A stretch of 64,000 nt of DNA from Cellulophaga omnivescoria. GTDB lineage: Bacteria; Bacteroidota; Bacteroidia; Flavobacteriales; Flavobacteriaceae. Positions 37,911-46,236 of this stretch are shown here, piece after piece. The stretch is taken from NCBI RefSeq assembly GCF_001999725.1, contig NZ_MDDP01000017.1:34525-98524 (forward strand), in the 5' to 3' direction. The notes beneath the pieces were generated by a model. It made no database searches, had not been told where the DNA came from, and saw nothing but the letters and a program-made list of their open reading frames with translations. Every line of letters begins with the position of its first letter. The stretch's first letter is position 1. The position numbers and the translations under genes were made by a program.

Positions 37911-38665
37911 AAAGATATACCAGTTGGTTTTTTGCTTTGTAGCTCTTTAAGTATAACGTTTCGTACGTCTTCTCTTAATGTTGCTTTGTGCTCTTCATCT
38001 AACTCCTTGGTTTCAAAAAAGGAATGAATTTTTACGCGCAATAAACCTGGGCTTCCGCTAAAAAAAGTAAATGAAAAACGTTTTTTGCAGTCTAAAAATG
38101 TCATAGGCACAATAGGTATTTTATGGGCAATAGCCATTTTAAAAGCACCATCTTTAAACTCATCTAAAATAACATCTTCCTCTGGCACACCACCTTCAGG
38201 AAAAATACAAATACTTAGTCCTTGTTTTAATCTTCTTTGTGCACGCATATATACGGCGGTTCTACTTTTGGTATTACTACGGTCTACCATAATACACACA
38301 CGTTTGTAAAAGAAGCCAAAAAGCGGAATTTTAACCAACTCTTTTTTACCCACAAACACAAAGGGGTTTCTGCTAGCACGGAGCATTAGCATAATGTCTA
38401 ACATACTGGTGTGGTTTGCAACTAACATGTAGCTTTTCCCTTTTTCTATTTTTTGTTCTCTTTTTATTTGCTGTGGGCAACCCATACCCAGTAATATTGG
38501 TCTTGCCCAACAATTACGTGCCATCCAAAAAAAGTAAGGATACCATTTTTCTTTTATACAAAAGATAAATAATAACGGAAAAAATAAGAGTATAGGCAGT
38601 GCTACAAGTATATAAAACCAAATTCTGTATAGTAAATGACCTGTGTTTTTTAAAAGAGTGAACAT
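37907..38665 (-). CDS. plsC: 1-acyl-sn-glycerol-3-phosphate acyltransferase
   Basis: The catalytic NHxxxxD (VANHTSMLDIML) and the substrate motif IFPEGGVPEEDV are present, after one or two N-terminal membrane helices (about 10-33). It adds a second acyl chain to make phosphatidic acid at the inner membrane. At 252 residues it is full length. It converges on the beta-barrel gene with overlapping stop codons, and its -7 box abuts the start codon. Confidence 0.92.
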   Translation of the reverse strand: MFTLLKNTGHLLYRIWFYILVALPILLFFPLLFIFCIKEKWYPYFFWMARNCWARPILLGMGCPQQIKREQKIEKGKSYMLVANHTSMLDIMLMLRASRNPFVFVGKKELVKIPLFGFFYKRVCIMVDRSNTKSRTAVYMRAQRRLKQGLSICIFPEGGVPEEDVILDEFKDGAFKMAIAHKIPIVPMTFLDCKKRFSFTFFSGSPGLLRVKIHSFFETKELDEEHKATLREDVRNVILKELQSKKPTGISF

Positions 38666-38670
38666 AGCTT

Positions 38671-38678
38671 CAAAAATA
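38671..38678 (-). promoter_or_regulatory. Candidate -7 element (TATTTTTG) of plsC
   Basis: TATTTTTG on the minus strand ends five bases before the plsC ATG, so any transcript would be leaderless or nearly so. The -33 is weak. Confidence 0.4.
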
Positions 38679-38755
38679 GCAATTAATTAAAACTATGGTT
38701 AAAAAAGTTTACTTTTTAAATTGTAGTAAATTCAAAAAAAGCAAAAACCAAAATG

Positions 38756-38786
38756 TTGGTCTATTCTTCTATTTGCACTACCTTTG
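38756..38786 (+). promoter_or_regulatory. Promoter of trpS
   Basis: TTG (38756-38758), a 20-base gap and TACCTTTG (38779-38786) form a strong consensus promoter with a leader of about 18 bases. Confidence 0.7.
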
Positions 38787-38810
38787 ATTTTTACAATTAT
38801 TTTAAATAAA

Positions 38811-39779
38811 ATGGCAAGAGTTTTAACAGGAGTACAGAGCACAGGAGTGCCACATTTGGGGAATATTTTAGGGGCAATTATGCCAGCTATAGAAATGGCA
38901 AACGACCCTAAAAACGAATCTTTTCTTTTTATTGCAGATATGCATTCACTAACGCAAATAAAAAACGGAGAAGAATTACGTAACAACACCTATGCTGTAG
39001 CTGCTACCTGGCTTGCTTTTGGATTAGATATTGAAAAAACTGTTTTTTATAGACAAAGTGATGTTCCGCAAACCACAGAATTATCATGGTATTTAAGCTG
39101 TTTTTTTCCGTACCAAAGATTAACCTTAGCACATTCTTTTAAAGATAAAGCAGATAGGTTGGAAGATGTTAATGCTGGGTTGTTTACCTACCCTATGCTT
39201 ATGGCGGCAGATATATTGTTGTATGACGCTGAGATTGTGCCTGTGGGTAAAGATCAAATGCAACATTTAGAAATTACTAGGGATGTAGCCTCTAGGTTTC
39301 ATGCGCAACTAGGAGAAACATTTGTTTTACCACAAGGAAAAGTACAAGAGGAGTCTAAGTTTATTCCGGGTACAGATGGCGATAAAATGAGTAAGAGTAA
39401 GGGAAACTTAATTAATTTGTTTCAGACAGATAAAAAGTTGCGAAAACAAATTATGGGCATACAGACAGATAGTACACCAATGGAAGACCCTAAAGAGCCA
39501 GAAGGTGATAATGTTTTTGAACTGTATAAAATATTAGCAACACCACAACAGGTTGAAGAAATGCGTGCTAAGTATAAAGGAGGTAATTATGGTTACGGAC
39601 ACGCCAAGCAAGAGTTGTTTGAACTTATTGTAGACAAGTTTGCAGATGCACGTGAAAAGTACAATTACTATATGGATAATTTGGATGAGGTAGATGCTGC
39701 TTTAGCAAAAGGAGCAGCAAAAGCATCTGCAGTTGCAAATGAGGTATTAAATAGAGTAAGAGCAAAAGTTGGTTACTAA
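38811..39779 (+). CDS. trpS: Tryptophanyl-tRNA synthetase
   Basis: The ATG at 38811 gives MARVLTGVQSTGVPHLGN, the class I opening; a short in-frame extension upstream covers the promoter region and is rejected. The HIGH-like motif is PHLGN (14-18) and the KMSKS motif is GDKMSKSKGN. It charges tRNA-Trp. The 322-residue length and FIADMHSLTQIKN and DILLYDAEIVPVGKDQMQHLE match bacterial TrpS. It converges on the FKBP gene. Confidence 0.96.
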   Translation: MARVLTGVQSTGVPHLGNILGAIMPAIEMANDPKNESFLFIADMHSLTQIKNGEELRNNTYAVAATWLAFGLDIEKTVFYRQSDVPQTTELSWYLSCFFPYQRLTLAHSFKDKADRLEDVNAGLFTYPMLMAADILLYDAEIVPVGKDQMQHLEITRDVASRFHAQLGETFVLPQGKVQEESKFIPGTDGDKMSKSKGNLINLFQTDKKLRKQIMGIQTDSTPMEDPKEPEGDNVFELYKILATPQQVEEMRAKYKGGNYGYGHAKQELFELIVDKFADAREKYNYYMDNLDEVDAALAKGAAKASAVANEVLNRVRAKVGY

Positions 39780-39808
39780 CTTCTGCTCTTAAGCTACTGA
39801 TGGTTATA

Positions 39809-40561
39809 TTATTTAATAGAAATTAATTCTACATCAAAAATTAAAGCGGCGTAAGGAGGTATTTGGCCTCCTGCTCCTCTCTCACCATACGCTAGTTCTT
39901 GAGGAATATAAATTCGATATTTAGAGCCTACAGGCATTAATTGTAGAGCTTCTGTCCATCCTTTTATAACTTGTGATACGCCAAAAACTATAGATTCTTC
40001 ACGTTGTATAGAACTATCAAAAATAGTTCCGTCTATAAGTTTACCCTCATAATGTACTTCTACTTCATCATCAGCAGTTGGTTTTGCTCCATTTCCTGCA
40101 GTTAATATCTCGTATTGTAATCCGCTTTCGGTAGTTTTTACACTTTCTCTTTTAGCGTTTTCTGCTAAAAATAGCTCACCCTCTTTACGCTGTTTTTTAG
40201 CTTCCAGTTCTTTTAGCTCAGAAATGTTTTTACGAATTAAATCACTAGCATCTACTTTAGCTATTTTTTCGTTGCCATTTAAAGTTTCTTCAAAAGCAAC
40301 TGCAAAAACATCATAATTAATAGACTTTATGCCTACCATTTTAAGGTTACTTCCTATTTCAACACCAAATGCGTAACTAAATTTGTGTATACTGTCGTTT
40401 AGGTTTACTTCTTTGGCTTTTTTAAGCTCATTTAACTCATTTTTTAGGATAGAAGCTTCAGATTTTAAAGCGGCTACTTCCTTTATTAAGTCTTTCTTTT
40501 TTTGAGCATAACTAACGGTGCATATACAAAGAGCTAATGCTGCTACTACTAATTTTTTCAT
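39809..40561 (-). CDS. Exported FKBP-type peptidyl-prolyl isomerase (Mip-like)
   Basis: A signal peptide (MKKLVVAALALCICTVSYAQ) precedes a helical dimerisation region (KKDLIKEVAALKSEASILKNELNEL) with a coiled-coil look and a C-terminal FKBP domain (DEVEVHYEGKLIDGTIFDSSIQREE, FGVSQVIKGWTEALQLMPVGSKYRIYIP, YGERGAGGQIPPYAALIFDVELISI). It catalyses proline isomerisation in the periplasm, helping protein folding. At 250 residues it fits the FkpA/Mip class. Its 276-base upstream gap contains candidate operators. Confidence 0.92.
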   Translation of the reverse strand: MKKLVVAALALCICTVSYAQKKKDLIKEVAALKSEASILKNELNELKKAKEVNLNDSIHKFSYAFGVEIGSNLKMVGIKSINYDVFAVAFEETLNGNEKIAKVDASDLIRKNISELKELEAKKQRKEGELFLAENAKRESVKTTESGLQYEILTAGNGAKPTADDEVEVHYEGKLIDGTIFDSSIQREESIVFGVSQVIKGWTEALQLMPVGSKYRIYIPQELAYGERGAGGQIPPYAALIFDVELISIK

Positions 40562-40666
40562 TTTTGTTTTCTAAATTTTCACTCAAAAATAACCAAAATC
40601 TGTAGTATTTCTTCAAGTCTAATTTTCTATTTAATAATTTATTAAAACAAACTACTTGGTATGTTG

Positions 40667-40680
40667 TGTAAAATTTTACA
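40667..40680. promoter_or_regulatory. Palindrome TGTAAAATTTTACA upstream of the FKBP gene
   Basis: A perfect 14-base palindrome about 106 bases upstream of the FKBP start, between it and the end of dprA. It may be an operator, but its A+T content makes chance possible. Confidence 0.3.
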
Positions 40681-40772
40681 ACAATAACCATTATATTTTT
40701 TAGGATTATTAGATATATTTATTAGACCAACAACTTTATTTATGTACAGCAAGCTATTGTTTACTTGGGCAG

Positions 40773-40788
40773 CAAACTAACTAGTTTG
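40773..40788. promoter_or_regulatory. Palindrome of the CAAAC-N6-GTTTG type
   Basis: CAAACTAACTAGTTTG has the same layout as the two sites at 20017 and 20143. It lies in the gap between dprA and the FKBP gene. Confidence 0.35.
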
Positions 40789-40837
40789 TTTATTTTAGAT
40801 GGGTTAGTGCAGTATTAATGCTTTTTTTATAGTGATT

Positions 40838-41938
40838 TTATATAGCTTCAAACAATTTTCCGGGTAAGGGTCTAATAGCTCCTTTCATTTCCATATTAAG
40901 TAATGTAGACGAGGTTTTAAATACAGGAATATTACAAGCTATAGCAATAGTGTCTAGTAATTGTTTGCCTTCAGTTTGTAAAAAAGAGTGTATTTGTTGT
41001 TCTATCTCGGTGAGCTCTACAAACAATTGTTGTTGTGTAATTTTTGGCTCTTGTTTGGGTTGCCAATCTAACAAATAAACAACATCTGCAGCAGAGGTTA
41101 TCATTTGTGCTTTTTGTTGCTTAATTAAGTTGTTGCATCCTAAGCTATATTTATCTTGCGCTCTGCCAGGAACTGCAAAAACCTCTCTGTTATAACCGTG
41201 TGCCATATCTGCTGTTACCAAACTGCCACCTTTTTCTGCAGATTCTATTACCACTGTAGCCTCACTTAGTCCAGCAATAATTCTGTTCCGCTTTAAGAAA
41301 TTTTCGCGTTCTGGTGTGCTGGTACTCCAGAATTCTGTTAAAAATCCACCATTTTTTTCTATGTCTGCTGTGTATTTGCTATGTACTTTTGGATAAATTT
41401 GGTTTAAGCCATGGGCCAAGCAGCCAATGGTTTGCAAACCGTGTTTAATAGCTTCTTTTTGTATGCAAATGTCTACTCCGTATGCAAAACCACTTACAAT
41501 AACAGGATTTAAAGGCGCTATATCTGCTATAAATTTTTCACAAAATGCTGTGCCATAGCTTGTAATTTTACGCGTACCAACTACACTAATTATTTTTCGG
41601 TTTTTTAGGTTGATATTACCTCTTTTAAACAGTAAAATAGGGGCATCTATAGCGTGTTTTAGATAATCTGGATACTCTTCATCTTTAAAATAGAGGGTTT
41701 CAATATTGTTTTTCTCAATATATTGAAGTTCTTCTTCTGCAGCATCTAAATGAGCTGTATCAAAAATATTTTTCAGTTTTAGTGTTCCAATGCCATCAAT
41801 TTTTAAAAGATCTGCTTTTGAACTGCTAAAAATTTGCGAAGCGCTACCACAATGTGCAATTAATTTTTTAGCGGTTACGCTTCCAATATTAGGAATGCTC
41901 TGTAGTCTTAAAGTTGCAATTAATTCTGTTGTAGTCAT
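40838..41938 (-). CDS. dprA: DNA-processing protein DprA
   Basis: An N-terminal helix-hairpin-helix region (LQSIPNIGSVTAKKLIAHCGS, LLKIDGIGTLKLKNIF) precedes the Rossmann-fold DprA core (VVGTRKITSYGTAFCEKFIADIAPL, VSGFAYGVDICIQKEAIKHG, GGSLVTADMAHGYNREVFAVPG) and a winged-helix tail. DprA loads RecA onto incoming single-stranded DNA in natural transformation. At 366 residues it is full length. Its presence with recA does not prove competence. Confidence 0.94.
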   Translation of the reverse strand: MTTTELIATLRLQSIPNIGSVTAKKLIAHCGSASQIFSSSKADLLKIDGIGTLKLKNIFDTAHLDAAEEELQYIEKNNIETLYFKDEEYPDYLKHAIDAPILLFKRGNINLKNRKIISVVGTRKITSYGTAFCEKFIADIAPLNPVIVSGFAYGVDICIQKEAIKHGLQTIGCLAHGLNQIYPKVHSKYTADIEKNGGFLTEFWSTSTPERENFLKRNRIIAGLSEATVVIESAEKGGSLVTADMAHGYNREVFAVPGRAQDKYSLGCNNLIKQQKAQMITSAADVVYLLDWQPKQEPKITQQQLFVELTEIEQQIHSFLQTEGKQLLDTIAIACNIPVFKTSSTLLNMEMKGAIRPLPGKLFEAI

Positions 41939-42029
41939 TTAGAGGTGTTCTGTAATTGGCTACAAAATACAACAATTAAAATGTTAATAAAAAGTTATGC
42001 CAAATGTTAAAAGAAAGATGAATTTTTAC

Positions 42030-42037
42030 AATATTTG
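42030..42037 (+). promoter_or_regulatory. Candidate -7 element (AATATTTG) before the SPOR gene
   Basis: Seven of eight bases fit TAnnTTTG, and it ends five bases before the ATG at 42043, so a leaderless transcript is possible. It lies in the divergent gap with dprA. Confidence 0.3.
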
Positions 42038-42042
42038 CCACA

Positions 42043-42990
42043 ATGCGAACAGAACAATATATTGAAGAATTATTATATAGGTACAACTGTGTTGTAATAC
42101 CTGAGTTTGGGGCTTTTTTAACGCAAAAAAAATCTGCTGAACTGGATGAGGCTAGTAATACCTTTACGCCACCTACTAAGATAGTTTCGTTTAACCAACA
42201 AGTAAATTCTAATGATGGCTTGTTAATAACATATATTGCAACGGCAGAAAAATCTACTTTTGAAGTAGTTTTACAAGCGTTGACAAAGGAAGTTGAGCAT
42301 TGGAAGAGAATGTTAAAATTGGGACAAAGAATTAAGTTTGGTTCTGTTGGTGAGTTGTTTTTAAATGAAGACCAGAAAATTCAATTTTTACCAGCTAACC
42401 AAGTTAATTACTTAACAACCTCTTTTGGTTTGTCAGCAGTAGTAGCATCACCAATTACTAGAGAAGTGTTAAAAGAAGAAGTGGTTACTTTAGAAGAGGA
42501 AGTACCATTTATTATAACACCAGAGAAAAGAAAAACTAAAACATTTAGACCTTATTTAAAATATGCAGCAATTGCGTTATTGGCAATTTCTACTGGTTTA
42601 ACTGGTTTACGTTACTACAATACAACTGTTGCAATACAAGAAATTGCACAGCAAGATGCACAAGAGCAAATATCTAGAACTATACAAGAGGCAACCTTTT
42701 TTGATACTACACCTTTAGAGTTACCCTCTCTATCTTTAGATATTATTGCCAAGCCAGCATCACAAGAGCATTATGTAATTGCTGGTGCATTTAGAGTGCA
42801 AACAAATGCAAATCGTAAAATAGAAGAGCTAAAAGAACAAGGTTACAATGCTTTGTATGTTGGCGTAAACAAATATGGTTTGCACCAAGTAGCTTATGCT
42901 AGTTTTAGCGATGCTAACGAAGGTTTAAAATTTTTGCAAAAAATTAAATCAAGTGTATCTTCAGATGCTTGGTTACTTTCAGTAAAATAA
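42043..42990 (+). CDS. HU-CCDC81-like / SPOR-domain membrane protein
   Basis: Residues 1-125 match the two bacterial HU-CCDC81-like modules (YIEELLYRYNCVVIPEFGAFLTQKKSAEL, IKFGSVGELFLNEDQKIQFLPANQVNYLTTSFGL). One membrane helix lies at 171-188. Residues 244-315 form a SPOR domain (EHYVIAGAFRVQTNANRKIEELKEQGYNALYVGVNKYGLHQVAY), which binds denuded peptidoglycan at division sites. The cytoplasmic HU-like part and periplasmic SPOR part suggest a link between chromosome or cytoplasm and the septum, but this is inferred. It is divergent from dprA. Confidence 0.88.
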   Translation: MRTEQYIEELLYRYNCVVIPEFGAFLTQKKSAELDEASNTFTPPTKIVSFNQQVNSNDGLLITYIATAEKSTFEVVLQALTKEVEHWKRMLKLGQRIKFGSVGELFLNEDQKIQFLPANQVNYLTTSFGLSAVVASPITREVLKEEVVTLEEEVPFIITPEKRKTKTFRPYLKYAAIALLAISTGLTGLRYYNTTVAIQEIAQQDAQEQISRTIQEATFFDTTPLELPSLSLDIIAKPASQEHYVIAGAFRVQTNANRKIEELKEQGYNALYVGVNKYGLHQVAYASFSDANEGLKFLQKIKSSVSSDAWLLSVK

Positions 42991-43020
42991 AATATTTTCT
43001 TTTTTAAACTAAAAGCGCAG

Positions 43021-43028
43021 TATCTTTG
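43021..43028 (+). promoter_or_regulatory. Candidate -7 element (TATCTTTG) of the thioesterase gene
   Basis: TATCTTTG fits TAnnTTTG exactly, leaving a 22-base gap before the ATG at 43051. No clear -33 element is seen. Confidence 0.4.
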
Positions 43029-43050
43029 CGCAAAATTTAAAAAATAGAGA

Positions 43051-43560
43051 ATGCACACACCTAAAGATAGTAGAACAGTTATGACAGATTTGGTACTCCC
43101 TAGTGAGACCAATCCTCTAAACAACTTGTTTGGTGGCGAACTGTTAGCACGTATGGACAGGGCTGCAAGTATAGCTGCACGTAGACATAGCAGACGTATA
43201 GTTGTAACTGCATCTGTAAACCACGTAGCTTTTAACAGATCTGTTCCTGTGGGAAGTGTTGTTACGGTAGAAGCAGCTGTATCTAGAGCTTTTAAAACCT
43301 CTATGGAGATTTTTATTGATGTTTGGATAGAAGATAGGTTTAGCGGTGAAAAAACCAAAGCAAATGAGGCTATTTACACTTTTGTTGCTGTAGATGATAC
43401 AGGGAAACCAACTGAAGTACCAGCATTAATTCCTGAAACTGATTTAGAAATTGAGCGTTTTGATGCTGCTTTACGTAGAAAACAATTAAGTTTAGTGCTT
43501 GCAGGTAAACTAAAGCCTAAAGATGCAACTGAATTAAAAGCAATATTTATAGATAAATAA
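43051..43560 (+). CDS. Acyl-CoA thioesterase (hotdog fold)
   Basis: This 169-residue cytoplasmic protein carries the hotdog signature PSETNPLNNLFGGELLARMDRAASIAARRHSRR, with the catalytic Asn/Asp region, and VTASVNHVAFNRSVPVGSVVTVEAAV. The family (YciA/Acot type) frees fatty acids from CoA. The chain-length preference cannot be read. It follows the SPOR gene by 60 bases but has a likely promoter of its own. Confidence 0.9.
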   Translation: MHTPKDSRTVMTDLVLPSETNPLNNLFGGELLARMDRAASIAARRHSRRIVVTASVNHVAFNRSVPVGSVVTVEAAVSRAFKTSMEIFIDVWIEDRFSGEKTKANEAIYTFVAVDDTGKPTEVPALIPETDLEIERFDAALRRKQLSLVLAGKLKPKDATELKAIFIDK

Positions 43561-43625
43561 CAAATGGTATATTTTATGGTAGCTGATTAATAGTGTTTTA
43601 GTTGTAAAATTAATACTAATTGGTA

Positions 43626-44486
43626 TTATAAAAATGTTTTTGTTATTTGCTGTATCTGTTTTAAGCCGTCTGGGTCTAACGCAGTCTTCAATTTGGTAAA
43701 CTCTTCTGCCCATTTTGATGTTCTTTTGCGCAATGGCGGATGTTCATTCTCTGCTATGCTGGCAATAACTGTGGCAACTTCTAAAGGAGTTTGGTATGTA
43801 TTTTCTGCTTCTTCATTAGCTCTACGTTGATTTCCTTCTAAATATTTAGCAAAAATTGGTTCGTATTCTCCAGTTGCAAATTGTCCGTTTATAGCTGTAT
43901 TACTTATTGCAGATTTCATAAATTCGGTAGAAATACCACCAGGTTCTACTACGGAGAATTTTATATTAAAAGATGGGCCCACATACGTAGCCAAAGCTTC
44001 TATAAAACCCTCTACTGCAAATTTAGCAGCACAGTATAGCTCATTAAACGGCTGACCAATTAAACCGCCCACAGATGATACAGTAATTATACGCCCGGCT
44101 TTTTGTTTTCTCATATATGGCAAAACAGCTTTTGTGGCATACACAACACCTAGGTAGTTAACATTGTTAACCCATTCTATTTCTTCAGTAGAAGCCTGTT
44201 CTAATGTTTTAGCAAATCCTGCGCCTGCATTATTTATCAGTATATCTATTTTTTTATCTTTAGTAATAATGTATTCTACAGTTTTAGAAATTGTTTCCTG
44301 TTTGGTTACATCCAGTTCTAGAATTTCAATATCTAGATTTTCTTCTTTAATTTTTTGTTTTAATGTATTGCTTTTGTCTAGGTTCCGCATAGTTGCATAA
44401 ACTTTATACCCCTGTTTAGCAAATACTAGAGCGGTTTCTAAACCTACTCCTGTTGATGTTCCTGTAATTAATACGTTTTTTTTCAT
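43626..44486 (-). CDS. SDR-family oxidoreductase
   Basis: This 286-residue short-chain dehydrogenase shows TGTSTGVGLETALVFAKQGY (NAD(P) site), ILINNAGAGFA, and the catalytic YCAAKFAVEGF with the preceding Ser in TVSSVGGLIG. Basic residues near the second strand (MRNLDKSNTLKQK) suggest NADPH. It is the second gene of an operon with the TetR regulator, 55 bases downstream, so it is the likely repressor target. The substrate is unknown. Confidence 0.9.
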   Translation of the reverse strand: MKKNVLITGTSTGVGLETALVFAKQGYKVYATMRNLDKSNTLKQKIKEENLDIEILELDVTKQETISKTVEYIITKDKKIDILINNAGAGFAKTLEQASTEEIEWVNNVNYLGVVYATKAVLPYMRKQKAGRIITVSSVGGLIGQPFNELYCAAKFAVEGFIEALATYVGPSFNIKFSVVEPGGISTEFMKSAISNTAINGQFATGEYEPIFAKYLEGNQRRANEEAENTYQTPLEVATVIASIAENEHPPLRKRTSKWAEEFTKLKTALDPDGLKQIQQITKTFL

Positions 44487-44541
44487 ACTTATTTGTTTTA
44501 ATTGGATTGAATGTTCATTCCAAATTTTGGTTAAATTTTTT

Positions 44542-45093
44542 TTACTCTTTTATTGCGTCCCAAACCAAATTAATCTGGTTTTTTAAAGATTTATTGTTAT
44601 TACCAGGCATATTTATCCACCTTAAATACGATAATATAGAACCTCCTATAAATTGTAGTAGCTCATCATTATCTATGTTTTTAATAATATGTTCTTTTTT
44701 TCCTTTTATAAGGAGAGCTATTGCACCTTCAATGGCATTGTAACCTACAGTTTTACTCTCGTTAGTTATTATTGGTGAAGCTTGTAATTGATCCATAAAT
44801 CCAAAATACAATTTGTTTTTAGTGAAAAATTCTATTACAATAGTATAGTATTTTTCAAACTGAATTTTAACTGGTAAATCATTATTAAACACAGTATCTA
44901 AAACTTTTTTTTCTTCTTCTTTAATAGCTACGTAAATAGTATTAATTAGTACTTCTTTACTTTCAAAATAATTGTAAATAGTTCCCATACCTGTATTAGC
45001 TTTTTTTGCTATTGCAGAAACAGGTGTAGCGTGTATACCGTTTTCTACTAATAACTCTAAAGCTGCTTGTACTATGGTTTCTTTTTTATTCAT
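44542..45093 (-). CDS. TetR/AcrR-family transcriptional regulator
   Basis: The N-terminal helix-turn-helix is complete (KKETIVQAALELLVENGIHATPVSAIAKKANTGMGTIYNYFESKEVLINTIYV). The ATG at 45093 is chosen because the promoter and operator lie just upstream, and a longer in-frame start at 45138 would run through the operator. The C-terminal ligand domain is not assignable. It should repress itself and the co-transcribed SDR gene from the palindrome at 45111-45130. A similar half-site region lies before the SDR gene (44509-44520). Confidence 0.92.
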   Translation of the reverse strand: MNKKETIVQAALELLVENGIHATPVSAIAKKANTGMGTIYNYFESKEVLINTIYVAIKEEEKKVLDTVFNNDLPVKIQFEKYYTIVIEFFTKNKLYFGFMDQLQASPIITNESKTVGYNAIEGAIALLIKGKKEHIIKNIDNDELLQFIGGSILSYLRWINMPGNNNKSLKNQINLVWDAIKE

Positions 45094-45097
45094 AGGG

Positions 45098-45130
45098 CAA
45101 AGGTATAATTTTTGGAATATATATTCCAAA
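45098..45130 (-). promoter_or_regulatory. Promoter of the tetR-sdr operon
   Basis: On the minus strand TTTG (45127-45130), a 21-base gap and TACCTTTG (plus 45098-45105) match consensus. The -7 ends only four bases before the ATG at 45093, so a leaderless mRNA is predicted. Confidence 0.65.
45111..45130. promoter_or_regulatory. TetR-type operator, 20-base perfect palindrome
   Basis: TTTGGAATAT (45111-45120) and ATATTCCAAA (45121-45130) are exact reverse complements. The site covers the -33 and spacer of the tetR promoter, the usual place for autorepression. Confidence 0.7.
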
Positions 45131-45219
45131 TACCTCAATTAAAAATTTTGTTAAAAGTGTAAAAGCCTCTTTTTTTTTAGAAAAATGACAAACTAATTCT
45201 TAAACATATCAATTGTTAT

Positions 45220-46146
45220 TTAGCTCATTTGTAGAATGTATGTTAGTGAAAATAAAGAGATAAAAATCCATAGGCAAACAGCTAAAACAATAGGTTTTGG
45301 TCCTGTTGCTTTTAAGTCCTTTAGAGAAATGGTTGTTCCCACAATAAACAATGTAAGTACTAATAAACGTTTTGAATATAGTACAATGTTAGTGGTTGCA
45401 AAAGTGGGTAGTATATGGTAGCTATTAACTATAATAGCGACAATAAATAGTAAAATAAAATACGGAATTTTTATTTTTTCTCCTTTAGTTTTAAAAATAA
45501 ACATAGATAAAATAGACAGAGGTATAATCCATAGTGTTCTAGATAATTTTACGGTTGTTGCTATTTTAAGAGCTTGGTCTCCATAATCTAAAGCAGCACC
45601 AACTACAGAGCTAGTATCGTGTATAGCAATAGCACACCAGAGCCCAAATTGTGACTGACTGAGCCCAAGCCAATTACCCACAGCAGGGAATAAAAATAGA
45701 GCAATTGAGTTAAGTAAAAATACCACACCTAATGCAATGCTTATTATTTTTCCGTTAGCCTTTATAACAGGAGCAATAGCAGCAATAGCGCTGCCGCCAC
45801 ATATAGCTGTTCCTGAGGTAATTAAATGCCCCAGTTTTAAATCCATTTTTAAAAGTCGGGCTAGTATTAACCCCAAACTTACGGTAAGCATTATAGATAA
45901 AAAAGTAAGACTTAAACCATCTTTACCTGTTTGTATAGTTTCTTTTATAAACATTCCAAAACCTAAACCAACAACAGATACTTTTAAAAAGTAGTGAATA
46001 GCTTTGTGGCTATACGTTTTAAAAGGATTTTTAAAAATTAGTGTAAAAACAAAACCTAATGTTAGTGCGGTTGCACTGTTTATTAATCCGCTTATTGTGG
46101 CTATAACTATACTAAAATAGAGAAGTTTTGTAATTAGTGTCTTCAT
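45220..46146 (-). CDS. YeiH-family putative sulfate exporter
   Basis: About ten hydrophobic helices over 308 residues and signatures TSGTAICGGSAIAAIAPVI and IHDTSSVVGAALDYGDQA place it in the YeiH/UPF0324 family of inner-membrane transporters, annotated as putative sulfate exporters. It lies 77 bases downstream of a LysR-type regulator, the usual yeiE/yeiH pairing, though here tandem rather than divergent. The transported ion has not been shown by sequence. Confidence 0.88.
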   Translation of the reverse strand: MKTLITKLLYFSIVIATISGLINSATALTLGFVFTLIFKNPFKTYSHKAIHYFLKVSVVGLGFGMFIKETIQTGKDGLSLTFLSIMLTVSLGLILARLLKMDLKLGHLITSGTAICGGSAIAAIAPVIKANGKIISIALGVVFLLNSIALFLFPAVGNWLGLSQSQFGLWCAIAIHDTSSVVGAALDYGDQALKIATTVKLSRTLWIIPLSILSMFIFKTKGEKIKIPYFILLFIVAIIVNSYHILPTFATTNIVLYSKRLLVLTLFIVGTTISLKDLKATGPKPIVLAVCLWIFISLFSLTYILQMS

Positions 46147-46217
46147 ATCAAACTATATTAATCTGATACAAAACTACTAGTAACATATAACTATTTTGCA
46201 AACATTTAAGCTATGTG

Positions 46218-46236
46218 TTATAACTAAAAGTTATAA
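46218..46236. promoter_or_regulatory. Candidate LysR-type binding site (T-N11-A)
   Basis: TTATAACT (46218-46225) and AGTTATAA (46229-46236) form an 8-bp dyad around AAA, containing a T-N11-A and an ATA-N9-TAT pattern. It overlaps the lysR stop codon and lies about 75 bases before the YeiH-like gene. Confidence 0.4.

Noticed and set aside
43611..43628. TAATAC/GTATTA hairpin after the thioesterase gene as terminator
   Set aside because: Six A+T pairs and no good T-run; too weak.
45094..45138. Earlier start for the TetR gene
   Set aside because: It would translate through the operator and promoter; the helix-turn-helix begins right after the ATG at 45093.
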